DNA of 64,000 bases from NCBI RefSeq assembly GCF_012396555.1, contig NZ_JAAXPS010000005.1, positions 58,195-122,194 of the forward strand, written 5' to 3'. Below, one piece after another: positions 17,644 to 25,866 of this stretch. Origin of the DNA: Facklamia miroungae. GTDB taxonomy: Bacteria > Bacillota > Bacilli > Lactobacillales > Aerococcaceae. Position 1 is the first letter of the stretch. Every line of letters begins with the position of its first letter. A program made the position numbers and the translations under genes. Below the pieces are notes generated by a model. The model was not told the DNA's origin. It saw nothing but the letters and a program-made list of their open reading frames with translations, and did no database searches.

Positions 17644-18495
17644 ATGAAAATTCAAAAAACAATGGTGATCGGTTCAGGGATTATGGGCAACGGAATTGCT
17701 CAAGTCCTAGCCCAAGCCGGTTATGAAGTTTATCTCAATGATATCAAAGAGGAATTTATTGATCGCGGCTTAGAAAAAATCAATAAAAACCTACAAAGAA
17801 ATGTTGAAAAAGAACGCATGACAGCTGAGGAAGTTGAAACAATAAAAGGACGTATTCATAAATCACTATCTTATGAAGATGCGAAAGATGTTCAATTAGT
17901 GATTGAAGCAGCGACAGAAAATCGTCAGATCAAATTAGAAATCTTCAAGGAACTTGACAAAATTACGTCTGAAGAAGCTATTTTAGCTACTAACACATCA
18001 TCTCTTTCACTGACAGATATCGCTTCAGTGACCAATAAACCAGACAAAGTAGTGGGTATGCATTTCTTTAACCCCGTACCAGTAATGAAATTGGTTGAAA
18101 TAGTGACAGCCTTACAAACCAGTGAAGAGACGGTTAAAACCGTTCAAGAAGTAATCGATGCCTTTAATAAAACCATGATTATCGCAAAAGATTCACCTGG
18201 TTTTGCAGTGAACCGGATCTTAGTTCCGATGTTAAATGAAGCCATTTTTACTCTAGGTGAAGGGGTTGCGACTAAAGAATCGATTGATACGGGTATGAAA
18301 TTGGGAGCCGGACACCCAATGGGACCGCTCGAACTATGTGACATGATCGGGTTAGATACCTTGTTATCAGTATTGACAGTTCTTTATGAAGGCTTCAACG
18401 ATCCAAAATATCGTCCAGCACCATTACTTAAGCGAATGGTAGAAGCGGGTTACTATGGTCAAAAATCAGGTAAAGGTTTTTATGACTATAAGTAA
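17644..18495 (+). CDS. hbd: 3-Hydroxybutyryl-CoA dehydrogenase
   Basis: The 283-residue NAD(P)-dependent enzyme reduces acetoacetyl-CoA to 3-hydroxybutyryl-CoA or the reverse. It has the Rossmann motif [11 protein letters not shown] at residues 8-18, the Asp near the end of strand 2 (YLNDIKEE), the catalytic His-Glu pair in [16 protein letters not shown], and [18 protein letters not shown] plus [17 protein letters not shown] in the C-terminal helical domain. The length matches the clostridial Hbd family. GGGAGG precedes the start. The operon ends here at a hairpin with a T tail. Confidence 0.92.
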   Translation: MKIQKTMVIGSGIMGNGIAQVLAQAGYEVYLNDIKEEFIDRGLEKINKNLQRNVEKERMTAEEVETIKGRIHKSLSYEDAKDVQLVIEAATENRQIKLEIFKELDKITSEEAILATNTSSLSLTDIASVTNKPDKVVGMHFFNPVPVMKLVEIVTALQTSEETVKTVQEVIDAFNKTMIIAKDSPGFAVNRILVPMLNEAIFTLGEGVATKESIDTGMKLGAGHPMGPLELCDMIGLDTLLSVLTVLYEGFNDPKYRPAPLLKRMVEAGYYGQKSGKGFYDYK

Positions 18496-18527
18496 ATTCT
18501 ATTAAACCTATTGATAGATATGATAAG

Positions 18528-18577
18528 CTAGAGCTAACAATTTGACCCCCTCATCTTGTCAGCTCTAGTTCTTTTTA
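18528..18577 (+). terminator. Terminator at the end of the acyl-CoA operon
   Basis: CTAGAGCTAACAA (18528-18540) pairs with TTGTCAGCTCTAG (18556-18568) with one mismatch and a 15-base loop, followed by TTCTTTTTAT. Confidence 0.75.
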
Positions 18578-18593
18578 TGAGAGGCCAAATTCA

Positions 18594-18611
18594 AAGAAGA
18601 AGAAGAAGAAG
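18594..18611 (+). repeat. Six tandem AAG units before a ribosome site
   Basis: Six perfect AAG units end 8 bases before the GGAGG of the FabK-like gene. Change in unit number would alter spacing between promoter and ribosome site, though no change in reading frame would follow from the start I chose. Confidence 0.8.
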
Positions 18612-18630
18612 AAACTTTCGGAGGTGGAAA

Positions 18631-19563
18631 ATGGAAAATATATGTCAACTACTGGGAATTCAATATCCCATTATTCAAGGTGCAATGGCTAATATCTCAC
18701 GTTATCAATTAGTGGGTGCCGTATCTGAAGCAGGAGGGTTAGGAGTGATTGCTTCAGGAGGGATGACTGCAAATCAGCTGCGAGAACAAATCAGTGAAGT
18801 GAAAAAAATGACCCAGAAACCTTTTGCGGTCAACCTAATGCTACAAATGAAAAATATTGAAGAATTGGTTGAAATTATTATCGAAGAAAAGGTTCCAGTG
18901 GTTACGACTGGTGCAGGAATTCCTAAAAATTTCTTACCCGCTTTACACGAGGCAGGTGTAAAAGTGATTCCAGTAATTCCCAATGTCAAAATCGCTAAAA
19001 AAATGGAAGACTTAGGTGTTGATGCAATCATTGCTGAAGGTCAAGAAGCCGGCGGTCATATCGGACAAGTATCCACCTTGCCACTTGTTCGACAAGTCAT
19101 CCGATCAGTTTCGATACCAGTAATTGCAGCCGGAGGAATCTTTGATGGGGCAGGCATGTTGGCCATGGAAGCTTTGGGTGCGAGTGGGGTCCAAATGGGC
19201 TCACTCTTTTTAACCTCAAAAGAATGTCCCATCCCAGATAAATTCAGAAAAAGTGTCCTTCAAGCAGATGAAACAACGACAGTTGTGACCGGTCGCCGTT
19301 CTGGTCACCCCGTCCGGGTCTTACCCAATAAGATGACGGAAACTTTTATTCGTTTAGAATATGCGGGTGCCCCTGATGAAGAATTAATGCAATTGACTGA
19401 AGGGTCATTGTATCGCGCAGTCTATAATGACGATGTTGAGGAAGGCTCACTCATGTGTGGTCAGTCGATCGGATTGATTACAGACAGTCAAAGTGTCTCG
19501 ACGATCATTCAACAAGTGATGGCTGAATATCAAGAAGCACGAACCAAACTCATGAAGAAATAA
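18631..19563 (+). CDS. FMN-dependent enoyl reductase / nitronate monooxygenase family (FabK-like)
   Basis: The protein has 310 residues from ATG 18631, placed 6 bases after GGAGGT; in-frame upstream codons include the AAG repeat and are unlikely to be translated. It is a TIM-barrel flavoprotein with LGIQYPIIQGAMANIS at the N-terminus, the FMN loop VIAAGGIFDGAGMLAMEALG, and the catalytic His in AEGQEAGGHIGQ. FabK (enoyl-ACP reductase II) and nitronate monooxygenase share these features; GRRSGHPVRVLPN favours FabK. Its place behind an acyl-CoA operon raises the possibility that it reduces a C4 enoyl thioester. A terminator separates it from that operon. Confidence 0.82.
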   Translation: MENICQLLGIQYPIIQGAMANISRYQLVGAVSEAGGLGVIASGGMTANQLREQISEVKKMTQKPFAVNLMLQMKNIEELVEIIIEEKVPVVTTGAGIPKNFLPALHEAGVKVIPVIPNVKIAKKMEDLGVDAIIAEGQEAGGHIGQVSTLPLVRQVIRSVSIPVIAAGGIFDGAGMLAMEALGASGVQMGSLFLTSKECPIPDKFRKSVLQADETTTVVTGRRSGHPVRVLPNKMTETFIRLEYAGAPDEELMQLTEGSLYRAVYNDDVEEGSLMCGQSIGLITDSQSVSTIIQQVMAEYQEARTKLMKK

Positions 19564-19576
19564 AAACGATAGGGCG

Positions 19577-19617
19577 AAGCTACTTAAAGTCATCTTGACT
19601 TCAAGTGGCTTTTTTAC
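19577..19617 (+). terminator. Terminator of the FabK-like gene
   Basis: AAGCTACTTAAAGTCA and TGACTTCAAGTGGCTT form a hairpin with a TCT loop and a few mismatches, followed by a T run. Confidence 0.8.
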
Positions 19618-19797
19618 CATGAGTCTTATAAATTGAAAATACTTAAATCGATCCGGTTGATAACAGTAAAATAGAATGAAACACAAGTGAAACCGCTTTA
19701 TATCAGCTTTCTTTGACATAATAGCTGTCCCATGTTAAGGTTAAGTTATATAAGTTAGCGAGAATAACAGTATTATGAAAGAGCTATGGAGGGATTT

Positions 19798-20427
19798 ATG
19801 ACATTAATAATTAGACAAATTCGAGAAGAAGATATGACTCAATTGGTAGATTTAATCCATGAAGCATGGTTCAAAGGAGTATATGAAGGGAAAAAATTTG
19901 AAAAGGCAGCTTCTGCTATTTCTCTTAACAAGGCATTATATAACAGTTCATTAGGACGCGTTGCCGTTTTAGATGGAGAAATTGTTGGGATGATACTTTG
20001 TTCAACGAAAGAAGCAGATTCGATCTTTAGAATGTATCAATTAGACTTTATTGACAAGCTAATTACCTTATCGAACCAAGCTCAACCGGATGAAATCGAA
20101 CGAGTGATACGTGTCTTTCAAAGCGAACGTCAAGCTTATAATGAATTGATAAAAGGTTATGAAGAAACATTTGATGCCAGTATCGAATATATTGTGGTAT
20201 CTGAAAAGGCCCGTGGAAAAGGGGTCGGTAAAAAATTAATCTCTGAAGTGCTTGATCGTTTTAAGGAGCAAGACTTGGAAAATGTATATCTCTTTACCGA
20301 TACAGATTGTAACTACCGTTTCTATGATTACCTCAATTTTGAGCGGATCAACGAGACCCGAATAAAATTACCAACTAAGGACGGGTATCGTTATCGTGAT
20401 GAATATATGTACGCTTATTCTTTCTAA
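19798..20427 (+). CDS. GNAT-family N-acetyltransferase
   Basis: The protein of 209 residues (ATG 19798, six bases after GGAGGG; an ATG at 19786 is in frame without a site) has the acetyl-CoA fold: IRQIREEDMTQLVDLIHEAW at the N-terminus, the beta4 strand IEYIVVSEKARGKGVGKKLI containing the pyrophosphate loop R-G-K-G-V-G-K, and YRFYDYLNFERINETRIKL near the end. The acceptor is not predictable. It stands alone between two terminators. Confidence 0.85.
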   Translation: MTLIIRQIREEDMTQLVDLIHEAWFKGVYEGKKFEKAASAISLNKALYNSSLGRVAVLDGEIVGMILCSTKEADSIFRMYQLDFIDKLITLSNQAQPDEIERVIRVFQSERQAYNELIKGYEETFDASIEYIVVSEKARGKGVGKKLISEVLDRFKEQDLENVYLFTDTDCNYRFYDYLNFERINETRIKLPTKDGYRYRDEYMYAYSF

Positions 20428-20438
20428 GGGGAAATTAA

Positions 20439-20479
20439 AAATTGCTTAATCCTGTGTAGGATCGAGCAATTTTTTTATT
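20439..20479 (+). terminator. Terminator of the GNAT gene
   Basis: AAATTGCT-ATCCT pairs with AGGAT-AGCAATTT around GTGT, followed by a long T run. Confidence 0.85.
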
Positions 20480-20508
20480 TTGTTTTCTAACAATTTCAAA
20501 TTTTTTGG

Positions 20509-20566
20509 TTGACAAGAAAAAAGATACACGTTAAGATACATTCTACAAATGATAATAGTTACTATT
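20509..20566 (+). promoter_or_regulatory. Promoter and dyad operator of the zinc-uptake genes
   Basis: TTGACA (20509-20514), 17 bases and TAAGAT (20532-20537) form a promoter. Just downstream is the dyad AATAGT-T-ACTATT (20554-20566), in the likely transcribed leader. A zinc- or metal-responsive repressor is a logical ligand, but the dyad is not the AdcR consensus TTAACYRGTTAA. Confidence 0.6.
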
Positions 20567-20592
20567 TGTTATTAAAATTGGAAGGAGACCTT

Positions 20593-21543
20593 ATGAAATT
20601 CAAAGCAATTCAAAAGAAAGGGTGGCTCGTTTTATGTCTAATAGCTAGTTTTCTCTTAGTCTATCTACCCGATCAGCCCGCAAAAGCTGAAGAAGAAACG
20701 AAAATTGTTACATCCTTTTATCCCATGTATGCTTTAACCAAAGAAATCGTTGGAGAGAAGCATCCTGTTTACATGATCAATTCAGCCAATGGAATTCATG
20801 GGTTTGAACCATCGGCTAATGATGTAATGGCAATCTATGATGCAGATATTTTTATTTATCATTCAGATATTTTAGAATCTTGGGCTAAGAAAATTAAACA
20901 TAATGTTGAAAAGCAAAAAGAATCAGATGTCATTATTATTGAAGCTTCCAATGGCCTCGCCATGGAGAAGGTTCCGGGTTTGGAAGATTTAGAGTTGATG
21001 GAAGGAAAAGACGAATCAACACTTTATGATCCGCATACTTGGTTAGATCCCATCGAAATTGGTCAGGAAGCTCAGTTAATAGCGCAAGCTTTAGGTCAAG
21101 TGGATGGAGAAAATGCAAACCTTTATAGTGAACGAGCAGCAAAGATTGAATCTCAAGCGCAAGCGCTAACTGAAAAATATACCCCCATGTTCAAAGCGTT
21201 GAAACAAAAGACCTTTGTGACTCAGCATACCGCTTTTTCTTATTTAGCCACTCGTTTTGGCTTAACGCAGCTAGGCATTGCGGGTGTTTCTGGCCAAGAA
21301 CCGAGTGTGAAGCAATTGCAAGAGGTTAAAAAGTTTGTCGATAAATATCAAGTAAAAACGATTTTTACGGAACCAAACATCTCTGATAAGGCATCCCATT
21401 TGATTGCGCAAGAAACGGGAGCTGCCGTTGAAATATTGGATCCTCTCGAAGCAGATCCACATAATGATTTAAGTTTACTAGCTAATTTAGAAAAAAACTT
21501 ACAAAAGCTCTGGGAAGTATTAAAAAATGAAGGAGAGAAATAA
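20593..21543 (+). CDS. Zinc-binding protein of an ABC transporter (AdcA-II/Lmb type)
   Basis: The protein has 316 residues from ATG 20593, which follows GGAAGGAGA; a longer frame from 20509 covers the promoter. After an N-terminal hydrophobic segment (WLVLCLIASFLLVYLPDQPA) comes the cluster A-I fold: SFYPMYALTKEIVG, GIHGFEPSANDVMAIYDADI, YDPHTWLDPIEIG, VTQHTAFSYLATRFGL and VKTIFTEPNISDK, giving the His/His/His/Glu-type zinc site. The length lacks the extra ZinT domain of AdcA, so it resembles AdcA-II. The only Cys of the signal region lies in LVLC, a poor lipobox, so anchoring is uncertain. Its stop codon abuts the start of the histidine-triad gene, as for AdcA-II and PhtD in streptococci. 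Confidence 0.88.
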   Translation: MKFKAIQKKGWLVLCLIASFLLVYLPDQPAKAEEETKIVTSFYPMYALTKEIVGEKHPVYMINSANGIHGFEPSANDVMAIYDADIFIYHSDILESWAKKIKHNVEKQKESDVIIIEASNGLAMEKVPGLEDLELMEGKDESTLYDPHTWLDPIEIGQEAQLIAQALGQVDGENANLYSERAAKIESQAQALTEKYTPMFKALKQKTFVTQHTAFSYLATRFGLTQLGIAGVSGQEPSVKQLQEVKKFVDKYQVKTIFTEPNISDKASHLIAQETGAAVEILDPLEADPHNDLSLLANLEKNLQKLWEVLKNEGEK

Positions 21544-24500
21544 ATGAAAAGATCAAAATTACTATTATCGTCAGCAGCCCTATTAACTTTTTTAAGTTTG
21601 AATGGACCGATTCATTCCATCAAGGCTCAAGACACGAAAGATTCAGCCATTAATTACATTGAAGGAGGCGAAGAAACTAATCAAGATACCCAATCATCTA
21701 TTGAAAGTCGTACTATGGAAGAAATTTCAATGGAAGAAGGGATTGCAGGGGAACAAATTATTGTCCAAATTAACAGTGAGGGCTATGTGACTTCACATGG
21801 TGATCATTATCATTACTTCAATGGTGAAGTGCCGGCAGATGCTATCTTTTCGGAAGCTGTCCTCGCCCCTTCTGATTATCAATTTAAGCAAGAAGATCTT
21901 ATTAGTGAAACAGATGAAGGGAAAATCGTCTTATTCAATGATCAATATTATCTTTATCTAGAAAATATTGATCAAGCTAAGAATTTACGTCATTTAGAAG
22001 AAGTTTTGCTCCAGTCCTATGGCATGGATCCTTCAGATGCACGAGCTATTTATGACTTGATAGAAGAATACAAGCTGGGTGAAGATGCTATCATCACCTA
22101 TGAATTAGAGCGTAGTCCTCAAGAAGTTGCTGATGCTAAAGGGATTGAAGGCGAACACGTAGTCGTTTATTTAACAGAGGAAGAATTCGTAACCAACCAC
22201 GCCTTTGACCTGCATGTCTTTTATGGACAAGTTGATCCCGAAGCTACCTTCTCAGAGAAACTTTTAACACCTGAAGATTATCAATTAAACCAGGAAGATA
22301 TTATAGCCGAAATTAAAAATGGCTATATCGTTAAAGTCGAAGATCAATTTATGGTTTATATCGCTCCTGAAGACCGTGACCAAGCAGACAATATTCGCTC
22401 GTTCGAAGAAATTGAAGAGCAAGCTGCTTCAAGTCATCAATTATTCAAACAAACAGGTGGTGTGCGTAAGGATCAATCAAATACAGTAGCACCTGGAGAA
22501 GTAGGTGGGTCTGGTAGTCGAAATGCCAATGGCGCTTATGTAACGGATGACGGCTATGTCTTTAGTCCTTATGATGTGATCCAGGATTTAGGCAATGGTT
22601 TTATTGTGCCTCACGGTGATCACTTCCACTTTATTCCAAAATCTGACTTAACGCCGCAAGAATTAGCGATTGCGCATTCGGTTTTATCAGGGACTGGATC
22701 CAATAAAAAGAATGGAACAGTAGGCCAAAATGAAAAGATGGACTCAATCCTTCATGATAAGCCTATTAATCATGAAGGACCTTATACTACAGATGATGGC
22801 TATGTCTTTTCAGTTGAATCAATCACCAAAGTCACACAAACAGGTCTAATTGCTGCTCACGGCAGTCATTTCCATTTTGTTCCATTTGCTCACCTAAACA
22901 AGGGAGAATTAGCCCAAACTCAAGCCTATATTCAACAGAAATTTGGTATTAAGCGTAATCTATTAGCTGAGTTTGGTTTAGCTAATGACAAGAACCATTC
23001 GGACCATTTAGATAATAAGCAACCGGAAAAGAACGAAGACAGTAGTTCTGTTAAACCCAAACCGGGTAAACCAGAAGTTAAAACGGAATATCAACGCCTT
23101 TTAGCTAAACTTTATGCTTTACCAGCTAACCAACGTCATACAGAGTCGGATGGACTGGTCTTTGATCCAGAATTAGTAACGGATGAGATTGACGGTGATT
23201 TTGTAATGCCACATGGTGATCATTTCCACGTAATTCCACGTTCTAGCTTATCTGAGCTAGAAATCAAACTTGCAGAGATGAAATTAGGTAAATCCCATTC
23301 AGGTGATAACAAACCACAAAAGCCAGAAGATAGTCATCCTAGCCAACCAAAACCAGATCAGCCAGGACACGAAGAACCCGCCGACCCAGAAAAACCAAGT
23401 CAGCCAGACCAAGAAGAACCTGCTGATCCAGAAAAACCAAGCCAGCCTGAAAAGCCAAATCAACCGGAATCACCTGACCAATCAGTGACTAAAGAAAAAG
23501 TAGATTTCTTAGCAAAAAACTACAAGAAATCAGCCAAAGGTAAAGACGGAAAAGCTTATACCACTGATGATGGCTATATTTTTACACCTGAGAGTATTTT
23601 AAACTACTCAGAAAAAGGATTAACAGCTGAGCACGAAGGCCATACTCACTTTATTCCATTTGGTGATTTGGAAGATAGCGAATTAAAGGCAGCCGCTGAT
23701 TTTATTAACAATCGTCAGATTGAAGAAGCTGAAGAAAGTAAGTATACACAAGCAGAAATCGACGCTAAATTAGCTTACGTCTCATTAGAAAATGGAGTGG
23801 CAATTGAAGACCTAGAAATTAATGGCAATGAAGTGATTATTCCTCACGGCAATCATTCTCATACTGCCAATTTGGATAAGATTCCTACTGAATTAAACCG
23901 TCAGGCCTATGCGAGTGATGAAGAGTACCAGACAAAATTAATCACTTTAAAGATGAGTGAAGTCTCTCGAAATAAAAAATATATTGACGTGTGGCGCAAA
24001 GATGCAACGATCTATGCTTTAACTACAGATTATCAAGTTGAAGAATTGCCACTCGATACCGTTGAATTGCCAATTAAATATGACAAGGTATCGCTTAAAG
24101 ACGTTAAAACCGGAGAAGACCCCCTCTTTGAAAAGAAAGTCTACGTGGCTAAGAAATACAAGGTTAAGCCTTCGGATATGTTTATATATAATGGCCGTAT
24201 TAAAGTGGGTGATTTCAATTTAGTGATTGATGAAATTGATGTAACAGAACCCATTGAAGCAGATGATACATCTAGCGATGCGGATGAAGAGCCAATTGAA
24301 GATGAAAAACCAGTTAAGGAAGACACAGACCGTCAAGCGGTGATTAACTTTATCAAAAACTACTATGGACCTGCTGTAAAATCAGTTAATTATGGAAAGG
24401 GATTCGGATACATTGTTAGCCCGGCCGCGGGAGGAGATAATATCTTGATCAGTGAGGCGCAAGCTAAGCAAGCAATGGAAGCGAATGGAACTTTACCAGA

Positions 24501-25056
24501 ATTAGATGCCTGGTCAATCGAGGAAGAAAGTTATGCTGTAAAAAGGACTTCTTCTGAAAGAACGACTAACAAAAAATCATCTTTAGGTAAGCAAACGAAT
24601 AAGAAAGCTGTGAGCCCTAAACCAGCTGCTAAGAAACCGTTAGCTAAAAAGCCAGCGATTGACCATGAAGTGATTAAGAATACTGAAGGTAAAAAGTCTG
24701 ATAAACATAAAGCAATTAGTCAACCAACCAATGATCAATTAAAACATTTTGTTGCCAATTATTATGGTGTAAATCCTGTAAGTGTACAAATCTTCGCTGG
24801 CAAGGTGATTGTATCGAACCCGAACCCAGCTTTTGAAAATCTTGTTATCGCTCAACAGCTAGTAATAGCAGCTTATAATGGTCAGTCGACTTTACCTGCA
24901 ATGCCTCAAACACAACCATTTGTTGAAGAAAATAGTATGGAAGAAGTTAGCAAAGAAGCAGAGAATGAACCAGCTTCTACGTTTGAAAATTCTGAAGAAG
25001 TAAACGAGCCGATTGAAACCACAAGTGTGCTGGAGACAGAATTAAGTCACCCATAA
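21544..25056 (+). CDS. Large histidine-triad (Pht family) surface protein
   Basis: The 1170-residue secreted protein begins with a signal peptide ending near SIKAQD. It carries HxxHxH motifs at about residues 85 (HGDHYH), 357 (HGDHFH), 439 (HGSHFH), 557 (HGDHFH), 697 (HEGHTH) and 768 (HGNHSH), plus a degenerate copy (NHAFDLH) near 219. A Pro-rich spacer with PADPEKPSQP repeats lies near residues 595-650 and a Lys-rich stretch near 1010-1040. Two related C-terminal modules (DRQAVINFIKNYYG and NDQLKHFVANYYG) follow. There is no LPXTG motif. Pht proteins bind zinc and hand it to AdcA-II, which is encoded immediately upstream with no gap. Confidence 0.9.
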   Translation: MKRSKLLLSSAALLTFLSLNGPIHSIKAQDTKDSAINYIEGGEETNQDTQSSIESRTMEEISMEEGIAGEQIIVQINSEGYVTSHGDHYHYFNGEVPADAIFSEAVLAPSDYQFKQEDLISETDEGKIVLFNDQYYLYLENIDQAKNLRHLEEVLLQSYGMDPSDARAIYDLIEEYKLGEDAIITYELERSPQEVADAKGIEGEHVVVYLTEEEFVTNHAFDLHVFYGQVDPEATFSEKLLTPEDYQLNQEDIIAEIKNGYIVKVEDQFMVYIAPEDRDQADNIRSFEEIEEQAASSHQLFKQTGGVRKDQSNTVAPGEVGGSGSRNANGAYVTDDGYVFSPYDVIQDLGNGFIVPHGDHFHFIPKSDLTPQELAIAHSVLSGTGSNKKNGTVGQNEKMDSILHDKPINHEGPYTTDDGYVFSVESITKVTQTGLIAAHGSHFHFVPFAHLNKGELAQTQAYIQQKFGIKRNLLAEFGLANDKNHSDHLDNKQPEKNEDSSSVKPKPGKPEVKTEYQRLLAKLYALPANQRHTESDGLVFDPELVTDEIDGDFVMPHGDHFHVIPRSSLSELEIKLAEMKLGKSHSGDNKPQKPEDSHPSQPKPDQPGHEEPADPEKPSQPDQEEPADPEKPSQPEKPNQPESPDQSVTKEKVDFLAKNYKKSAKGKDGKAYTTDDGYIFTPESILNYSEKGLTAEHEGHTHFIPFGDLEDSELKAAADFINNRQIEEAEESKYTQAEIDAKLAYVSLENGVAIEDLEINGNEVIIPHGNHSHTANLDKIPTELNRQAYASDEEYQTKLITLKMSEVSRNKKYIDVWRKDATIYALTTDYQVEELPLDTVELPIKYDKVSLKDVKTGEDPLFEKKVYVAKKYKVKPSDMFIYNGRIKVGDFNLVIDEIDVTEPIEADDTSSDADEEPIEDEKPVKEDTDRQAVINFIKNYYGPAVKSVNYGKGFGYIVSPAAGGDNILISEAQAKQAMEANGTLPELDAWSIEEESYAVKRTSSERTTNKKSSLGKQTNKKAVSPKPAAKKPLAKKPAIDHEVIKNTEGKKSDKHKAISQPTNDQLKHFVANYYGVNPVSVQIFAGKVIVSNPNPAFENLVIAQQLVIAAYNGQSTLPAMPQTQPFVEENSMEEVSKEAENEPASTFENSEEVNEPIETTSVLETELSHP

Positions 25057-25109
25057 TTATACCCAATCCTCTTACTTTCTACATAAAGAATAATATATTC
25101 GAAATAAAT

Positions 25110-25157
25110 GAAGAAGCTCCTCAATCCTAGTCTGGATTGAGGAGCTTCTTCATTTTA
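25110..25157. terminator. Strong terminator after the histidine-triad gene
   Basis: A perfect 18-bp stem (25110-25127 with 25134-25151) around TAGTCT, with T-rich sequence to the right. Confidence 0.9.
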
Positions 25158-25229
25158 AAGAGGTCTTATGTATTAGTGATAAGAGATAAGGTTATACTAT
25201 CTTATGATCCTGAATAATAGATTGTATAA

Positions 25230-25853
25230 TTATAAATTTCCTAAATAGGCTAACGCCGAACGGGTAGTTACATTCATACATCCCATGGCAAACATTTGAT
25301 CAATTTTTTGTATGTCATTAACGGTCCAGACAGAGAGCTCTAAACCGGCAGCTTTTATCGTTTCTAAAACTTCTTGAGTGACAACCCCATAATACAGTTG
25401 CACTACTTTAATGCCATTGTAAGTTAAATTAGCTAAATCGATTGAAGTTTGATTCAAAGGAAAAGTTTCAGGTAGATTGTAAAAGATTTTTTCCCGATCT
25501 TTCTGGGCAATATCTTCTAAGTTGATTGAACCCGAAAGTAAAGTACGGTCTAATAAAGAATAATTGTCCGCCATTTTGAGAGCTAGCTTTGCGCATTTCT
25601 CATCTTTACAATCGATATTTATTTTAATTTTATGGTTATTTGAGGCTAACATCACTTCAAAGACATCTCGTAATAAGAGGCTTTTTGAAGAATCTTGCAG
25701 GCTATCATGGGCTAGATAGAGTTCGCCTTGATCACTTATTTGGCAATCCATTTCAAAGGCATCCACCCCAGATTGCAAAATCATTTCAACAAATTCTGGA
25801 GAATTGTCAACAGTGTTATCGGATCCAGAATGAGCGGTTAATATTCTTTCCAT
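25230..25853 (-). CDS. Glycerophosphodiester phosphodiesterase-like protein with altered active site
   Basis: The protein of 207 residues starts at ATG 25853, with GGAGGG 5 bases upstream; a longer frame to 25877 overlaps the preceding gene. The GDPD TIM-barrel is visible: AHSGSDNTVDNSPEFVEMI at the N-terminus, AFEMDCQISDQGELYLAHDS with the Glu-x-Asp metal pair and the His-Asp, and AAGLELSVWTVNDIQKIDQM at the end. In standard GDPD the first motif is AHRG...PENT; here Arg is Ser and the Glu-Asn is Asp-Asn. It may hydrolyse glycerophosphodiesters such as teichoic-acid units, or another phosphodiester. It follows the PHP gene after 13 bases. Confidence 0.8.
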   Translation of the reverse strand: MERILTAHSGSDNTVDNSPEFVEMILQSGVDAFEMDCQISDQGELYLAHDSLQDSSKSLLLRDVFEVMLASNNHKIKINIDCKDEKCAKLALKMADNYSLLDRTLLSGSINLEDIAQKDREKIFYNLPETFPLNQTSIDLANLTYNGIKVVQLYYGVVTQEVLETIKAAGLELSVWTVNDIQKIDQMFAMGCMNVTTRSALAYLGNL

Positions 25854-25866
25854 GTAAGCCCTCCAC

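Noticed and set aside
20545..20569. AdcR operator before the zinc genes
   Set aside because: The dyad AATAGT-T-ACTATT does not contain TTAACYRGTTAA, so I report it only as an unassigned dyad.
20593..20700. Lipoprotein lipobox in the zinc-binding protein (LVLC)
   Set aside because: Residue -1 is Leu instead of Gly/Ala/Ser and the Cys lies in the middle of the hydrophobic segment.
23303..23488. Repeat-like Pro-rich region as a CRISPR or DNA repeat array
   Set aside because: The repetition is within the reading frame and reflects PADPEKPSQP-type peptide repeats; there are no equal spacers.
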